DNA from: Fluviibacter phosphoraccumulans
GTDB lineage: Bacteria > Pseudomonadota > Gammaproteobacteria > Burkholderiales > Rhodocyclaceae
Reading direction: 5' to 3'
DNA: 64,000 nucleotides
Assembly (NCBI RefSeq): GCF_016110345.1
Contig: NZ_AP019011.1
Location: 744,001 to 808,000, forward strand
Shown here: positions 11,689 to 20,052 of the stretch, piece after piece
How the letters are laid out: each line of letters opens with the position of its first letter
Numbering within the stretch: the first letter of the stretch is position 1
The notes under the pieces: model-generated
The model's input: only the letters and a program-made list of their open reading frames with translations
The model's database searches: none
Told to the model about the DNA's origin: nothing
Program-made: the position numbers and the translations under genes

Positions 11689-12348
11689 ATGGCTGAAATT
11701 TATGTAAGTACCGATGTTGAGGCAGACGGCCCCATTCCCGGTCCGCATTCCATGCTGTCTTTTGCGTCTGCTGCCTACACGGCAGACAAACAACTGATCG
11801 GCACCTTTAGCGCCAATCTGGAGCTGCTGCCCGATGCCAAGGGGCACCCACTTACCATGAAGTGGTGGAAGACCGAGCCTGAAGCCTGGGAAGCCTGCCG
11901 CAAGGATCAGCAGGACCCCAAAGAAGCGATGAAGGCTTATGTTAAATGGGTGCGGACGTTACCGGGTAAGGCCGTATTTGTGGCGTATCCAGCGGGTTTC
12001 GATTTCACTTTCGTGTTCTGGTACATGATGCGCTTCACGGGCGAATCACCGTTCTCCTGGTCGGCGCTGGACATGAAAACCTTTGCGATGGCGCTGTCAG
12101 GGCTACCCTACCGCAGCTGCATCAAGCCCAAACTGCCCAAAGAATGGTTCGACGACCTGCCGCACACCCATGTGGCGCTTGATGATGCGCTGGAGCAGGG
12201 CGCGTTATTCTGCAATATGTTGAGTCTCTGGCAGCAGCACCGCCAGGCGCTGGGCTTGCCGAACGAGGTCATGCCGGTGGCCCATGACGCCGAAGCCGAA
12301 GAGGCGGCGGTCCCGGGGATTTCGCCCAGAGTCGACTCTGCCTTATAA
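11689..12348 (+). CDS. DEDDh-type 3'-5' exonuclease
   Basis: 219 residues. The acidic residues of an RNase T/DnaQ-type fold are visible: DVEADG near residue 9 (ExoI, Asp and Glu), AGFDFTF in the middle (ExoII-like Asp), and HVALDDALEQG near residue 164 (ExoIII with His and Asp). This supports a metal-dependent exonuclease on single-stranded DNA or RNA. No other domain is attached. The neighbouring DUF3460 gene follows 33 bases later. Substrate is unknown. Confidence 0.8.
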   Translation: MAEIYVSTDVEADGPIPGPHSMLSFASAAYTADKQLIGTFSANLELLPDAKGHPLTMKWWKTEPEAWEACRKDQQDPKEAMKAYVKWVRTLPGKAVFVAYPAGFDFTFVFWYMMRFTGESPFSWSALDMKTFAMALSGLPYRSCIKPKLPKEWFDDLPHTHVALDDALEQGALFCNMLSLWQQHRQALGLPNEVMPVAHDAEAEEAAVPGISPRVDSAL

Positions 12349-12381
12349 TCACAGTATTCACACATTTCGGAGTTCCCGGCC

Positions 12382-12588
12382 ATGGCCCGCGTCGAATTTG
12401 ATTACGTTTCGGATCACACCAAGTTCATCAATGAAGAGATGAAGAAGAATCCTGAGTGGCGTACGGACCAGCAGAACGGCCGTGCCATGTGGTGGGATAA
12501 GCCCCAGGATGTAAAGCAGAACGAGATTTACGCCGACGCCAAGGTGCCGCAAAAGTCTTACCCTTATGATGTGCTGTTTGATTCCTGA
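12382..12588 (+). CDS. small DUF3460-type protein
   Basis: 68 residues, charged and soluble, with no signal peptide or membrane segment. The pattern FINEEMKKNPEWRTDQQNGRAMWWDKP matches, from memory, the betaproteobacterial DUF3460 family, in which a WWDKP-like motif follows a charged helix. No function is known. An upstream GGAG precedes the ATG, and a terminator follows. Confidence 0.75.
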   Translation: MARVEFDYVSDHTKFINEEMKKNPEWRTDQQNGRAMWWDKPQDVKQNEIYADAKVPQKSYPYDVLFDS

Positions 12589-12639
12589 ACAAACAGCGTG
12601 GCTGGTTCCTGAACTGGCCCTCAAAAAAAGCAACACCCG

Positions 12640-12671
12640 AAAACGCCTGGACAAGCTCTAGGCGTTTTTTA
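12640..12671 (+). terminator. rho-independent terminator after the DUF3460 gene
   Basis: Stem AAAACGCCT / AGGCGTTTT around an 11-base loop, followed by more T. It separates the exonuclease/DUF3460 pair from the secreted-protein operon downstream. Confidence 0.85.
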
Positions 12672-12742
12672 TTTTTATGTTTGTAAAAAAAACAGCCAAT
12701 TCGCGTTAACTTTATGAAGTCTGCTTCGTTATAAGGCACATC

Positions 12743-13219
12743 ATGCACAAACTGTTGCTTTTACTACTGACATCGATCAGTGGCCTTGCGCTGGGTCAGG
12801 ATAGTAATTTTGATCGCGAGTTCTCTCGTTTCGACAAGGATTTTGAGCGCCTCAATAACTGGAAGGCAGAAACGCCGGCCAGTAAGAAGTTGAAGCGGGC
12901 ACCCGCATCGGCACCTGCAAAAGCCGTTGAGCAAGGCGTCACACCGCTTGACGATAACAGCCAGAAAGTGCCAGTGGCAGAGGATGCCGACGCCAGTGAT
13001 AAACCGGCTGCGTCGACGAGTGAAGATGCCGCCACCAGCGCACCCGCCAAAACGTCTGCGCTGCACAAATCCTTACCTAAAGGCGCCAAAGTAGAAAAGT
13101 TGGCGCGTAACGACCTGCTCGGTCATCAGATTTCTGACCCTGTCATGCGCAAGAAGATCCAGGATCTCTATAAACGCCAGGATGTGGTCGTTCAGCAATA
13201 CATATTGCCTACAAACTAG
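12743..13219 (+). CDS. secreted Ala/Lys-rich protein of unknown function
   Basis: 158 residues, not recognised. A signal peptide is clear (MHKLLLLLLTSISGLALG, cleavage near residue 18). A low-complexity Ala/Pro/Ser/Lys/Asp linker follows (about 45-110), then a charged C-terminal helix (DPVMRKKIQDLYKRQDVVVQQY). AAGG stands just before the ATG. First of three genes reading in one direction with gaps of 31 and 5 bases, the other two being lipoproteins with LPP20/FlgT-like features. Its disordered, linker-like make-up suggests a periplasmic connector or adaptor, but that is a guess. Confidence 0.7.
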   Translation: MHKLLLLLLTSISGLALGQDSNFDREFSRFDKDFERLNNWKAETPASKKLKRAPASAPAKAVEQGVTPLDDNSQKVPVAEDADASDKPAASTSEDAATSAPAKTSALHKSLPKGAKVEKLARNDLLGHQISDPVMRKKIQDLYKRQDVVVQQYILPTN

Positions 13220-13250
13220 GTAACAACGAAGCCTTAACCAGGAGCCAGTC

Positions 13251-13871
13251 ATGAAGAAATCGTTTTTAATCGTATCGGCCATTTTTCTTGGGCTGACTGC
13301 CTGTAGCAGCACCCCGAAAAACCCGGTCGATGCCACGCCGGGTCGAACGGCCGATGTCGAATTTCTCGAAGCCAATGGTCCGCTGACGCTGACCTTTGAT
13401 GACAAAGGCAATTGGTTGTCGATTACCTCGTCGGCCACAGCGCCTTTAGTGAGCAACGCGCCGGAAGGTGTTGAGATTGCCTTTAAAACGGCTACCATGC
13501 GTGCCAAGCGTAATCTGAGTGAGTTCATGTCGAATGACCTGAAATCCACCAAGTCGGTGCAGACGATCTCCAAGTCTTACCTCAAAAACATCGCTCAGGT
13601 TGATAGCAGTAACGAATCCAACACGGCCGCTGAAGACGAAGATGCGGCCAGTAACAGTCAGGCAGCCAAAGAAAGTCGGCAGAAGGCCAATACCATTGCG
13701 CAGACCGTGCGTGAGCGCATTGACGACAACTCACAGGCGATTCTAAAGGGTGTACAGATTACGAATCGCAAAGTCTCTAAAGAGCAGCAGCACGTTTCTG
13801 TGACGATTTCTGTGACGCAGCAGAGTATCAAGGGCGCCGAACAGGCCCGCAAAGCCATGGGTGGTTTCTAA
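13251..13871 (+). CDS. LPP20-like lipoprotein
   Basis: 206 residues. A lipobox is present (GLTACSS, Cys about residue 18), so an acylated envelope protein is expected. The body has the pattern of the LPP20/FlgT-N fold: AFKTATMRAKRNLSEFMSNDLKS, then a repeat-poor Asn/Ala/Glu/Asp linker, and a final beta-rich stretch (GVQITNRKVSKEQQHVSVTISVTQQS). A clear AGGAG lies upstream of the ATG. Members of this fold occur in Helicobacter LPP20 and in the flagellar T-ring protein FlgT. No flagellar gene is near. Function unknown. Confidence 0.75.
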   Translation: MKKSFLIVSAIFLGLTACSSTPKNPVDATPGRTADVEFLEANGPLTLTFDDKGNWLSITSSATAPLVSNAPEGVEIAFKTATMRAKRNLSEFMSNDLKSTKSVQTISKSYLKNIAQVDSSNESNTAAEDEDAASNSQAAKESRQKANTIAQTVRERIDDNSQAILKGVQITNRKVSKEQQHVSVTISVTQQSIKGAEQARKAMGGF

Positions 13872-13876
13872 GCCTG

Positions 13877-15058
13877 TTGTTTAATACGCCAACTGTGCTG
13901 ACTCATCGCTACTTGCGGCGCTGCCTGTTGCTGGGGAGCGCCGTCTTGCTGGTGGCCTGTGCATCAACGCCTAAGAGCGGCGATGTCCAGATGGTGCTTG
14001 CCGAAGGTATCGGAAACACCTGTCAGGAAGCATTGGGCCAGGCCAAGGTCCAGGCCAGCGACAAGGTCGTGGGCTCTTTTGTAAACAGTCAGAAGTCACT
14101 GGTGTCCGATAAGTATTACTCGGAAAGTCTCAACGAATACAGTGGTGGCGTCGTGCGTCAGTACACCGTACTGGAGAGCAAAGGGGTTTCGCCCTGCGTC
14201 GTCAAAATCAGTGCCGAGGTCTATCTCGACAAAAAGAATATTGCGCTGAACCCGAATAGTCGTTCATTGAATCTGGGTGAGGTCGGGCGTTTCGTCGATA
14301 AGCAGGATGAGGCCCGAGCCACATTGACAGCGCTGATTCAGCGGCCTGCGATGTTCAGCGCCCGCATGGATCGTTTGCATGTCAGTACGGATAGTAAGAA
14401 AAATGCCCAGATTGTCCTGCAGGTCTCGGATGTGTCCCCGAGCGAAAAGTGGTACTCCGATCTGGAATCCTTTCTCAAGGTGCAGGGTCAGCGCGTTGAC
14501 TTTGAACGTGCCAAATGGCGTGATATTGGCCAATCGGTGTTGTCACTGATCGCGGCGCCGGTCGCCGTCCCTTTGGGGCTGGCCCCATCTCCTTTTAAAA
14601 ATCAGACGGCGCGGGGCACAGAAATCGCTAATGGCGAGGGCTTGCTCTGTTTCCGCAACGATCCGCAGTACGAATCGCTCCGTTGTTATCAGACCTGGCT
14701 GGCTGGCGATGCGTTACGCCAGCTCCGGTCGATTCAATTAGTGCTGGTCGAACGCTCTAACGACAATGTCAGTAGCACGCGGCAGATTCAGAAGGGCGCT
14801 TACCATATGGTCATGTTTCGTGCGTCGGACTACACCTATAAGAGCAAGGAAATGGGCTCGAAGCGGGACTTCTACATTATCGAGCCCATGGGCGTGCCGT
14901 TCCGTGAGTATCTGACGGTCAATCGTGGCGCATTGAGTGAAGAGAATGAATTTACGATCAACGTACAGTTCAGTGCAGAGGCGCAAACCACGCCTTTTCG
15001 ATCGCCAACCCCCGGCGTGCTGCCGACGATAAACGCCCGCAGCCGCCAGTCATTCTGA
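13877..15058 (+). CDS. lipoprotein with FlgT-N/LPP20-like domain
   Basis: 393 residues if started at the TTG at 13877; a GTG at 13895 is also possible. A lipobox VLLVACAS sits near residue 28. The first part (EALGQAKVQASDKVVGSFV, then SGGVVRQYTVLESKG and VVKISAEVYL) has the same alternating helix-strand pattern as the protein encoded just upstream, so both probably carry the same fold. A second region (about 150-390) is not recognised. It contains four cysteines after the lipobox that could form disulphides, and an Ala/Pro-rich segment around residue 225 that might touch the membrane. Spacing of five bases to the upstream gene indicates a common mRNA. Confidence 0.7.
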   Translation: MFNTPTVLTHRYLRRCLLLGSAVLLVACASTPKSGDVQMVLAEGIGNTCQEALGQAKVQASDKVVGSFVNSQKSLVSDKYYSESLNEYSGGVVRQYTVLESKGVSPCVVKISAEVYLDKKNIALNPNSRSLNLGEVGRFVDKQDEARATLTALIQRPAMFSARMDRLHVSTDSKKNAQIVLQVSDVSPSEKWYSDLESFLKVQGQRVDFERAKWRDIGQSVLSLIAAPVAVPLGLAPSPFKNQTARGTEIANGEGLLCFRNDPQYESLRCYQTWLAGDALRQLRSIQLVLVERSNDNVSSTRQIQKGAYHMVMFRASDYTYKSKEMGSKRDFYIIEPMGVPFREYLTVNRGALSEENEFTINVQFSAEAQTTPFRSPTPGVLPTINARSRQSF

Positions 15059-17749
15059 TTAGTGGGTGAGGGGTTTCACCACGCGTTTGACACTGTTGTC
15101 TTCCGGGTTGGGCAGAATCTTGAAACCCAGAGAGCTCATCAGGTTCAGCATTTTGCTATTGTCAGACAGGACTTCACCCACCACGGCGGTAAATCCTTTG
15201 CCACGGGCGCAGTCGATGAGCACTTGCATTAATTTACGGCCCAGGCCACGCTTCTGCCAGCTGTCGGCCACGGTCAGTGCAAACTCCACCGTTTCACCAT
15301 CGGGGTTCGCGACGTAGCGGGACACGCCAATTTGCACCGGGTTGCCTTCGTCGTCGATTTGTACCGCCACGAAAGCCATGTCGCGGTCATAGTCGATCTG
15401 CGTAAAGCGCACCAACTGTGGTTTCGACAGTTCGCGGATCGTATCCATAAAACGGAAGTAGCGGCTTTCGTCGGAGAGATTGTTAAAGAACGCTCTTTCG
15501 ATTTCTGCATCTTCCGGGCGAACCGGGCGAATAGTGACTGAAGCACCATCAGGCAGAATCCATTCTTCCACCAGATGGTTCGGGTACGGGTGAATGGCCA
15601 TGTGGGCGTAGCGATCCACCGTCGAAGGGGCGTAATCGATCACGATACGGGCATCGGCCGCAATAACACCTTCTGCATCCACGATCAGTGGGTTGATATC
15701 CAGCTCGATAATCTGAGGAATTTCACTGACCAGATCTGACACATGCAGTAGCAAGTCGTAGATGGCTTCAATATTGGCGGCCGGTACGGTGCCATGGGGT
15801 TTCAGCAGATTGTAGGCCCGGGTTGACTTGACCAAACTCTCGGCCAACACCTGATTGAGCGGAGGCAGGGCCAAGCCGCGATCGGGGTAGAGGTCTGATT
15901 CGTTGCCACCGCTACCAAAGGTGATGACGGGACCAAAGGTACGATCACGGAAGACGCCAACACGCACTTCGCGAGCATTGTTGCGCGAAACAAAGGGCTC
16001 AATCGACACGCCGGAAATGCGGGCGTTCGGGTGTTTACGCTTCACCGTTTCAATGATGTCGTGATACGCATTACGCAGTGACACCGCGTCTTGAATATTA
16101 AGGCGTACACCGCCGGCATCGGTTTTACGCAGGATGTCGGGCGAGTCTACCTTCATGGCAATCGGAAAGCCCAACTGCTCGGCATACATCAACGCATCGG
16201 CGACGCTGTGCGCCACCATGGTTTGCGCGACAGGAATTCGGAAGGCCCGCAGTACCGACTTCGATTCCATCTCCGATAAGGTCTTGCGCTTTTCCGACAG
16301 GACGGCATCAATCAGCATGCGGGCGCCTTCGATGCGCAGTTCGTTGCCTTCCGATTTTGCGGCTGGGGTTTGTAGCAGCAGGCGCTGGTTTTCGTAGAAA
16401 GTCGACAGGTTCGAGAATAGATCCACCGAAGACTCTGGCATGCGGAAAACGGGAATGTTGTGTGCCGAGAGATACTCGCGGGCGGCGCGCGTGTGTTCTT
16501 CACCCATCCAGCAAGCGATCAGCGGTTTGGTCAGGTCCTTGGACAGCTCGACCAGTACCTCGGCCACCGCTTGTGGGTTGGTCATGGCCTGGGGCGTTAG
16601 AACCACCAGCAGACCATCCACATTCTCATCCGCAGCACAAAGGGTAACGGCATCGCGGTAACGCTCCGCCGTGGCGTCGCCGCCGATATCGGTAGGATTG
16701 GCATGCGACCAGGTCGTTGGCAAGACCTTGTTCAGGGATTGAATCGTCTGGTCTTGTAATTCAGCGAGTGGAATGCCGACTTCGCTGGCGCGGTCGGCCG
16801 CAATGGCCCCAGGCCCGCCGCCGTTGGTAATAATCGCCAGACGCTTGCCTTTTGGCTGCAGTCGATCATTGAGCGCCTTGGCCCCTTCGATAAGCTGAAT
16901 AATGCTGTTAACACGGACGACGCCAGCGCGACGCACGGCCATATCAAATACTGTGTCCGAGCCACTGCGGATACCGCTATGGGTAAGGGCTGCTGCCGTA
17001 CCGGAGGCAAAACGCCCCGTTTTATAAAGCAGAATTGGTTTAATCCGGGCCGCCGAGCGCAATGCCGACAAGAAAAGCCGTGCGTTCTGAATGCCCTCAA
17101 TATAAAGCAGAATGTAGTAGGTGCGTGGGTCGTGAACCAGGTAGTCCAGAATTTCACCGAAATCAATATCGCTCGAACGCCCCAGCGAAACGACTGAGGA
17201 AAACCCGACCTTGTTGGGCAATGCCCAGTCGAGAATGGCCGAGCAGATGGCACCCGATTGTGACACCAGCGCCATTTTGCCTTCGTGGGCCCGTTCCTGC
17301 GTAAAGGTGGCGTTGAGTTTGCTCGGTGGGCGCATGATGCCCAGGCTATTAGGGCCCAGGATACGAACACTGTAACTGCGGGCGATTTCCAGGACCTTGC
17401 GCTCCAGGGCGGCACCGGCATGACCCCGCTCGGCAAAACCGCTGGAGACGATCAGCGCAAAACGCACACCGCGCTCACCACATTGTTCGATGATGCCGGG
17501 GACGCTCATCGCCGGCGTACAGATAATGGCCAGATCAACGCGTCCGGGTACATCATGGAGCGACTTAAAAGTCTCCTGACCCTGAACCGTTTCATGCTTG
17601 GGGTTGATGGGGAACAGACGACCGCCAAAGCCGGTTTGAATCAGGTTGTTAAATAAGACCTGACCAACAGAGTCAACACGATCACTGGCGCCAAATACGG
17701 CAATGCTTTCAGGTTCGAACAGGGGCTTTAGGTAGTGTTCTTCAAGCAT
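15059..17749 (-). CDS. NDP-forming acyl-CoA synthetase fused to GNAT acetyltransferase (Pat-like)
   Basis: 896 residues. Domains in order: CoA-binding (about 10-100), succinyl-CoA-ligase-like (150-460), ATP-grasp (490-700), and a GNAT domain (about 735-890) with the acetyl-CoA loop QKRGLGRKLM. Pat/PatZ proteins of this layout acetylate lysines of metabolic enzymes such as acetyl-CoA synthetase. His257, in ALTHSG, is at the position of the phosphorylated histidine of active ADP-forming synthetases. An FNR-like box lies about 105 bases upstream, suggesting control by oxygen. It ends directly against the convergent lipoprotein gene. Confidence 0.92.
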   Translation of the reverse strand: MLEEHYLKPLFEPESIAVFGASDRVDSVGQVLFNNLIQTGFGGRLFPINPKHETVQGQETFKSLHDVPGRVDLAIICTPAMSVPGIIEQCGERGVRFALIVSSGFAERGHAGAALERKVLEIARSYSVRILGPNSLGIMRPPSKLNATFTQERAHEGKMALVSQSGAICSAILDWALPNKVGFSSVVSLGRSSDIDFGEILDYLVHDPRTYYILLYIEGIQNARLFLSALRSAARIKPILLYKTGRFASGTAAALTHSGIRSGSDTVFDMAVRRAGVVRVNSIIQLIEGAKALNDRLQPKGKRLAIITNGGGPGAIAADRASEVGIPLAELQDQTIQSLNKVLPTTWSHANPTDIGGDATAERYRDAVTLCAADENVDGLLVVLTPQAMTNPQAVAEVLVELSKDLTKPLIACWMGEEHTRAAREYLSAHNIPVFRMPESSVDLFSNLSTFYENQRLLLQTPAAKSEGNELRIEGARMLIDAVLSEKRKTLSEMESKSVLRAFRIPVAQTMVAHSVADALMYAEQLGFPIAMKVDSPDILRKTDAGGVRLNIQDAVSLRNAYHDIIETVKRKHPNARISGVSIEPFVSRNNAREVRVGVFRDRTFGPVITFGSGGNESDLYPDRGLALPPLNQVLAESLVKSTRAYNLLKPHGTVPAANIEAIYDLLLHVSDLVSEIPQIIELDINPLIVDAEGVIAADARIVIDYAPSTVDRYAHMAIHPYPNHLVEEWILPDGASVTIRPVRPEDAEIERAFFNNLSDESRYFRFMDTIRELSKPQLVRFTQIDYDRDMAFVAVQIDDEGNPVQIGVSRYVANPDGETVEFALTVADSWQKRGLGRKLMQVLIDCARGKGFTAVVGEVLSDNSKMLNLMSSLGFKILPNPEDNSVKRVVKPLTH

Positions 17750-17853
17750 AACGTTCTCTCTTTGCAGGTAATAGGCATCATTGATGACATCGGAATGATG
17801 CAGTGCATTAAGCAGATTCTACGCCGAATTTGTAAGGCGTTTCGACGCGGTCT

Positions 17854-17867
17854 TTGACCTAAATCAA
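17854..17867 (-). promoter_or_regulatory. FNR/Anr-like box upstream of the Pat-like gene
   Basis: TTGAC-CTAA-ATCAA differs from the FNR consensus TTGAT-N4-ATCAA at one base; with flanking bases it reads TTTGA...TCAAA. Reading toward the Pat-like gene, candidate -10 hexamers lie at 17829-17834 (TACAAA) and 17816-17821 (TAGAAT), which would put the box centre at about -38 or -51. Placement is therefore compatible with activation but not exactly at -41.5. Confidence 0.6.
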
Positions 17868-17877
17868 AGTGCATGAA

Positions 17878-18702
17878 TTATCTACAGGTGGTACATGACA
17901 CCTGTATGACTTCACGTTCTGGCAGGCTGACCGCCGTGAGATGTCCGCCCCACAGGCAGCCCGAATCCAGAGCCACCAGGTTGGGGGTCATCTTCAGACC
18001 CAAAGCCGACCAGTGACCAACGACCAGCGTGTCTTTGGCCGTTTTTCGACCGGGTACCTCAAACCAGGGGACGTGCCCCACCGGCGCGTTCTCGGGCTTG
18101 CCTTTGATCTTGAGATCCATAACACCCTGTTTCGAGCAGAAGCGCATGCGGGTCATGGCGTTCACAATGACCCGGGCGCGGTCTAGTTCATTCAGTTGTT
18201 TATGCCAGCCCAGTGGACTATCGCCCCAGAGGGCATTTAAGAAAGGGGCGAACTGTGGGCCGCGCAGATGCCGGGATACTTCGGCGCTGAGTGCCAGCGC
18301 ATCATCCGCAGTCCATTCGGGTAATAACCCGGCATGGACCATCACATAGCGCTGGCCATCCAGCACCTGTGCGTGGGCGAGCGGTTGGGTCTTCAGCCAA
18401 TCCAGTAGGTCGGCGACATCAGGCGCTGCAAAAATCGGGTCCAGCGTGTCGTCCTTGCCTCGGCGCGGTACCGCATTGGCGGCTACCATGAGCAGATAAA
18501 GGTCGTGGTTCCCCAGAACTGTGATGGCCGATGCGCCCAGGCTACGAATAAAGCGAAGCGTTTCAAGTGATTGTGGGCCACGGTTGACGAGGTCGCCGAC
18601 CATCCACAACTGATCCTGTGCCGGATCAAAGCGGCACTTATCGAGTAGTCGTTGCAGGGAGTCAAAGCATCCCTGAATATCGCCAATGGCCCAAATCGTC
18701 AT
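17878..18702 (-). CDS. apaH: symmetrical bis(5'-nucleosyl)-tetraphosphatase ApaH
   Basis: 274 residues, the usual length. It is a metallophosphatase with GDIQGCFDSL near the N-terminus, GDLVNRGPQSLETLRF, LGNHDLYLL and VMVHAGLLPEW, the metal-binding blocks of the ApaH group. It cuts Ap4A into two ADP in the cytoplasm and can remove Np4 caps from RNA. It lies 36 bases behind hpnE on the same strand and may be read from the same message. Confidence 0.95.
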   Translation of the reverse strand: MTIWAIGDIQGCFDSLQRLLDKCRFDPAQDQLWMVGDLVNRGPQSLETLRFIRSLGASAITVLGNHDLYLLMVAANAVPRRGKDDTLDPIFAAPDVADLLDWLKTQPLAHAQVLDGQRYVMVHAGLLPEWTADDALALSAEVSRHLRGPQFAPFLNALWGDSPLGWHKQLNELDRARVIVNAMTRMRFCSKQGVMDLKIKGKPENAPVGHVPWFEVPGRKTAKDTLVVGHWSALGLKMTPNLVALDSGCLWGGHLTAVSLPEREVIQVSCTTCR

Positions 18703-18738
18703 AATGAAATGATTTTATCGAAAAAACGCCCGTGTTGA

Positions 18739-20052
18739 TCAGCCTTGTTCTTTCATAATCTGCGCAGCGGCTTTGAATCCGGATTGCACAGCGGCTTCCA
18801 GAGTGGCCGGGTAAGCGGCATCCGTCCAGTCGCCAGCCAGATAAAGGCGGGGCAGCGGGTTCTGATCGGTTGCCTGAAGCGTAGCGCCCGGCGTTGCCGC
18901 GTAAGTGGCCCGTCGTACGACCACAGTTTTTTTCCAGAGGCAGCGCCGCAACGGCTCGATAACCTCCTGTAACGCGTTGAGGCAGGCTGCGGCCAAATCA
19001 TCATGGCTGAGTTGGCACCACGGGCCCGCTGCAGAAACCGATAGGGCAATCACGCCCGGCTCGCCGCAATAAGCCCGATCGGTTGCCCAGATTCGGCTGT
19101 CATTAGCGGTTGGTCCGGCAATCTGGAGGAGGGGGGCAGGCAGGCGGAATTTTGCCTCAAAGCCCAGATAAACCGTGGCAATCGGCTGGGTGCCAAAGGC
19201 CTCTGCCAGCGCTTTTTGATTGATGCAGGCGGGCAGTGTCATTTTGTCCAGCGCCCAGGGCGGTAGCGCGAGGACAATCTGGTCAAAATGATGCGGCTGT
19301 TCCGAACCCTGAACTCTTAGCTCAAAACCGTGGGTAGTTTGCTGGATTGCCAACACCCGTTGCGCACAACGCACAGCGCCGCCCAGTTTTTCGATGGCAT
19401 GGACGAGCGGCGTTACGATTTGTTCGCTGAGGTTGCCAGCGGGCAAGAGCATCGCCAGAGCACGGCCGCCGCTACCCAAGGAGTCGCGTAGCACTGAGGC
19501 AAACCGACGCATGGCTGCATCCGCTAACGGGGTATTTAAAACAGCCAGAGCCAGCGGTGCCCAGAACTCCCGAATCAGGGCCGGGGGTTGGCGCGTGGCC
19601 AGCAACCATTCAGCCACACTTTGCCCTTCGGGTACCTGCCAGCCTTTGAGTTGCAAGTTGACTATGGCGGCGATAAGCCGATAGCGTTCGTTCCAGCTAA
19701 AACCCTGAGCGCGCCAAAGCGCCGTGGCTAAACCAAGGCGACCCGAGTGAGCGGGCACCCGCAGCCGCCGTGCGCCACTCTGCATGATGAACGGCACCGT
19801 TTGTACCTGAATGCCCGCTAATTTAAAAAGGGTGGTGAGGGATTTGCAGCCAGCCAGCATGAGGTGTTGGCCGTTGTCGCGGTAAAGCCCTTCAATCAGG
19901 GCGCTTCGTGCCCGCCCACCGGCTTCGGGCGCTGATTCAAAGACAACCGGCCGGTAACCAGCTTGGGCCAATTGCAGCGCACAAGCCAGGCCAGCCCAAC
20001 CGCCGCCCACAATGGCAACGGTAGGGTGCGCCAGGGCAGGCGCTGGGGCCAT
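18739..20052 (-). CDS. hpnE: hydroxysqualene dehydroxylase HpnE
   Basis: 437 residues. An FAD-binding N-terminus (VAIVGGGWAGLACALQLA, then FESAPEAGGRARS) and a C-terminal FAD contact (LYLAGDWTDAAYPATLEAAV) show an amine-oxidase-type flavoprotein. In the three-enzyme squalene route HpnE reduces hydroxysqualene to squalene. Assignment to this role rests on the adjoining hpnD and hpnC, with hpnD overlapping by one base (TAATG). No squalene-hopene cyclase gene lies in the window. Confidence 0.93.
   Translation of the reverse strand: MAPAPALAHPTVAIVGGGWAGLACALQLAQAGYRPVVFESAPEAGGRARSALIEGLYRDNGQHLMLAGCKSLTTLFKLAGIQVQTVPFIMQSGARRLRVPAHSGRLGLATALWRAQGFSWNERYRLIAAIVNLQLKGWQVPEGQSVAEWLLATRQPPALIREFWAPLALAVLNTPLADAAMRRFASVLRDSLGSGGRALAMLLPAGNLSEQIVTPLVHAIEKLGGAVRCAQRVLAIQQTTHGFELRVQGSEQPHHFDQIVLALPPWALDKMTLPACINQKALAEAFGTQPIATVYLGFEAKFRLPAPLLQIAGPTANDSRIWATDRAYCGEPGVIALSVSAAGPWCQLSHDDLAAACLNALQEVIEPLRRCLWKKTVVVRRATYAATPGATLQATDQNPLPRLYLAGDWTDAAYPATLEAAVQSGFKAAAQIMKEQG

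Noticed and set aside
12706..12735. TTAACT-N17-TTATAA as promoter of the secreted-protein operon
   Set aside because: It would start transcription at the ATG at 12743 and remove the ribosome site AAGG; another promoter or start must be used.
16732..17436. A 234-residue reverse frame inside the Pat-like gene
   Set aside because: Different frame of the same strand with no motif.
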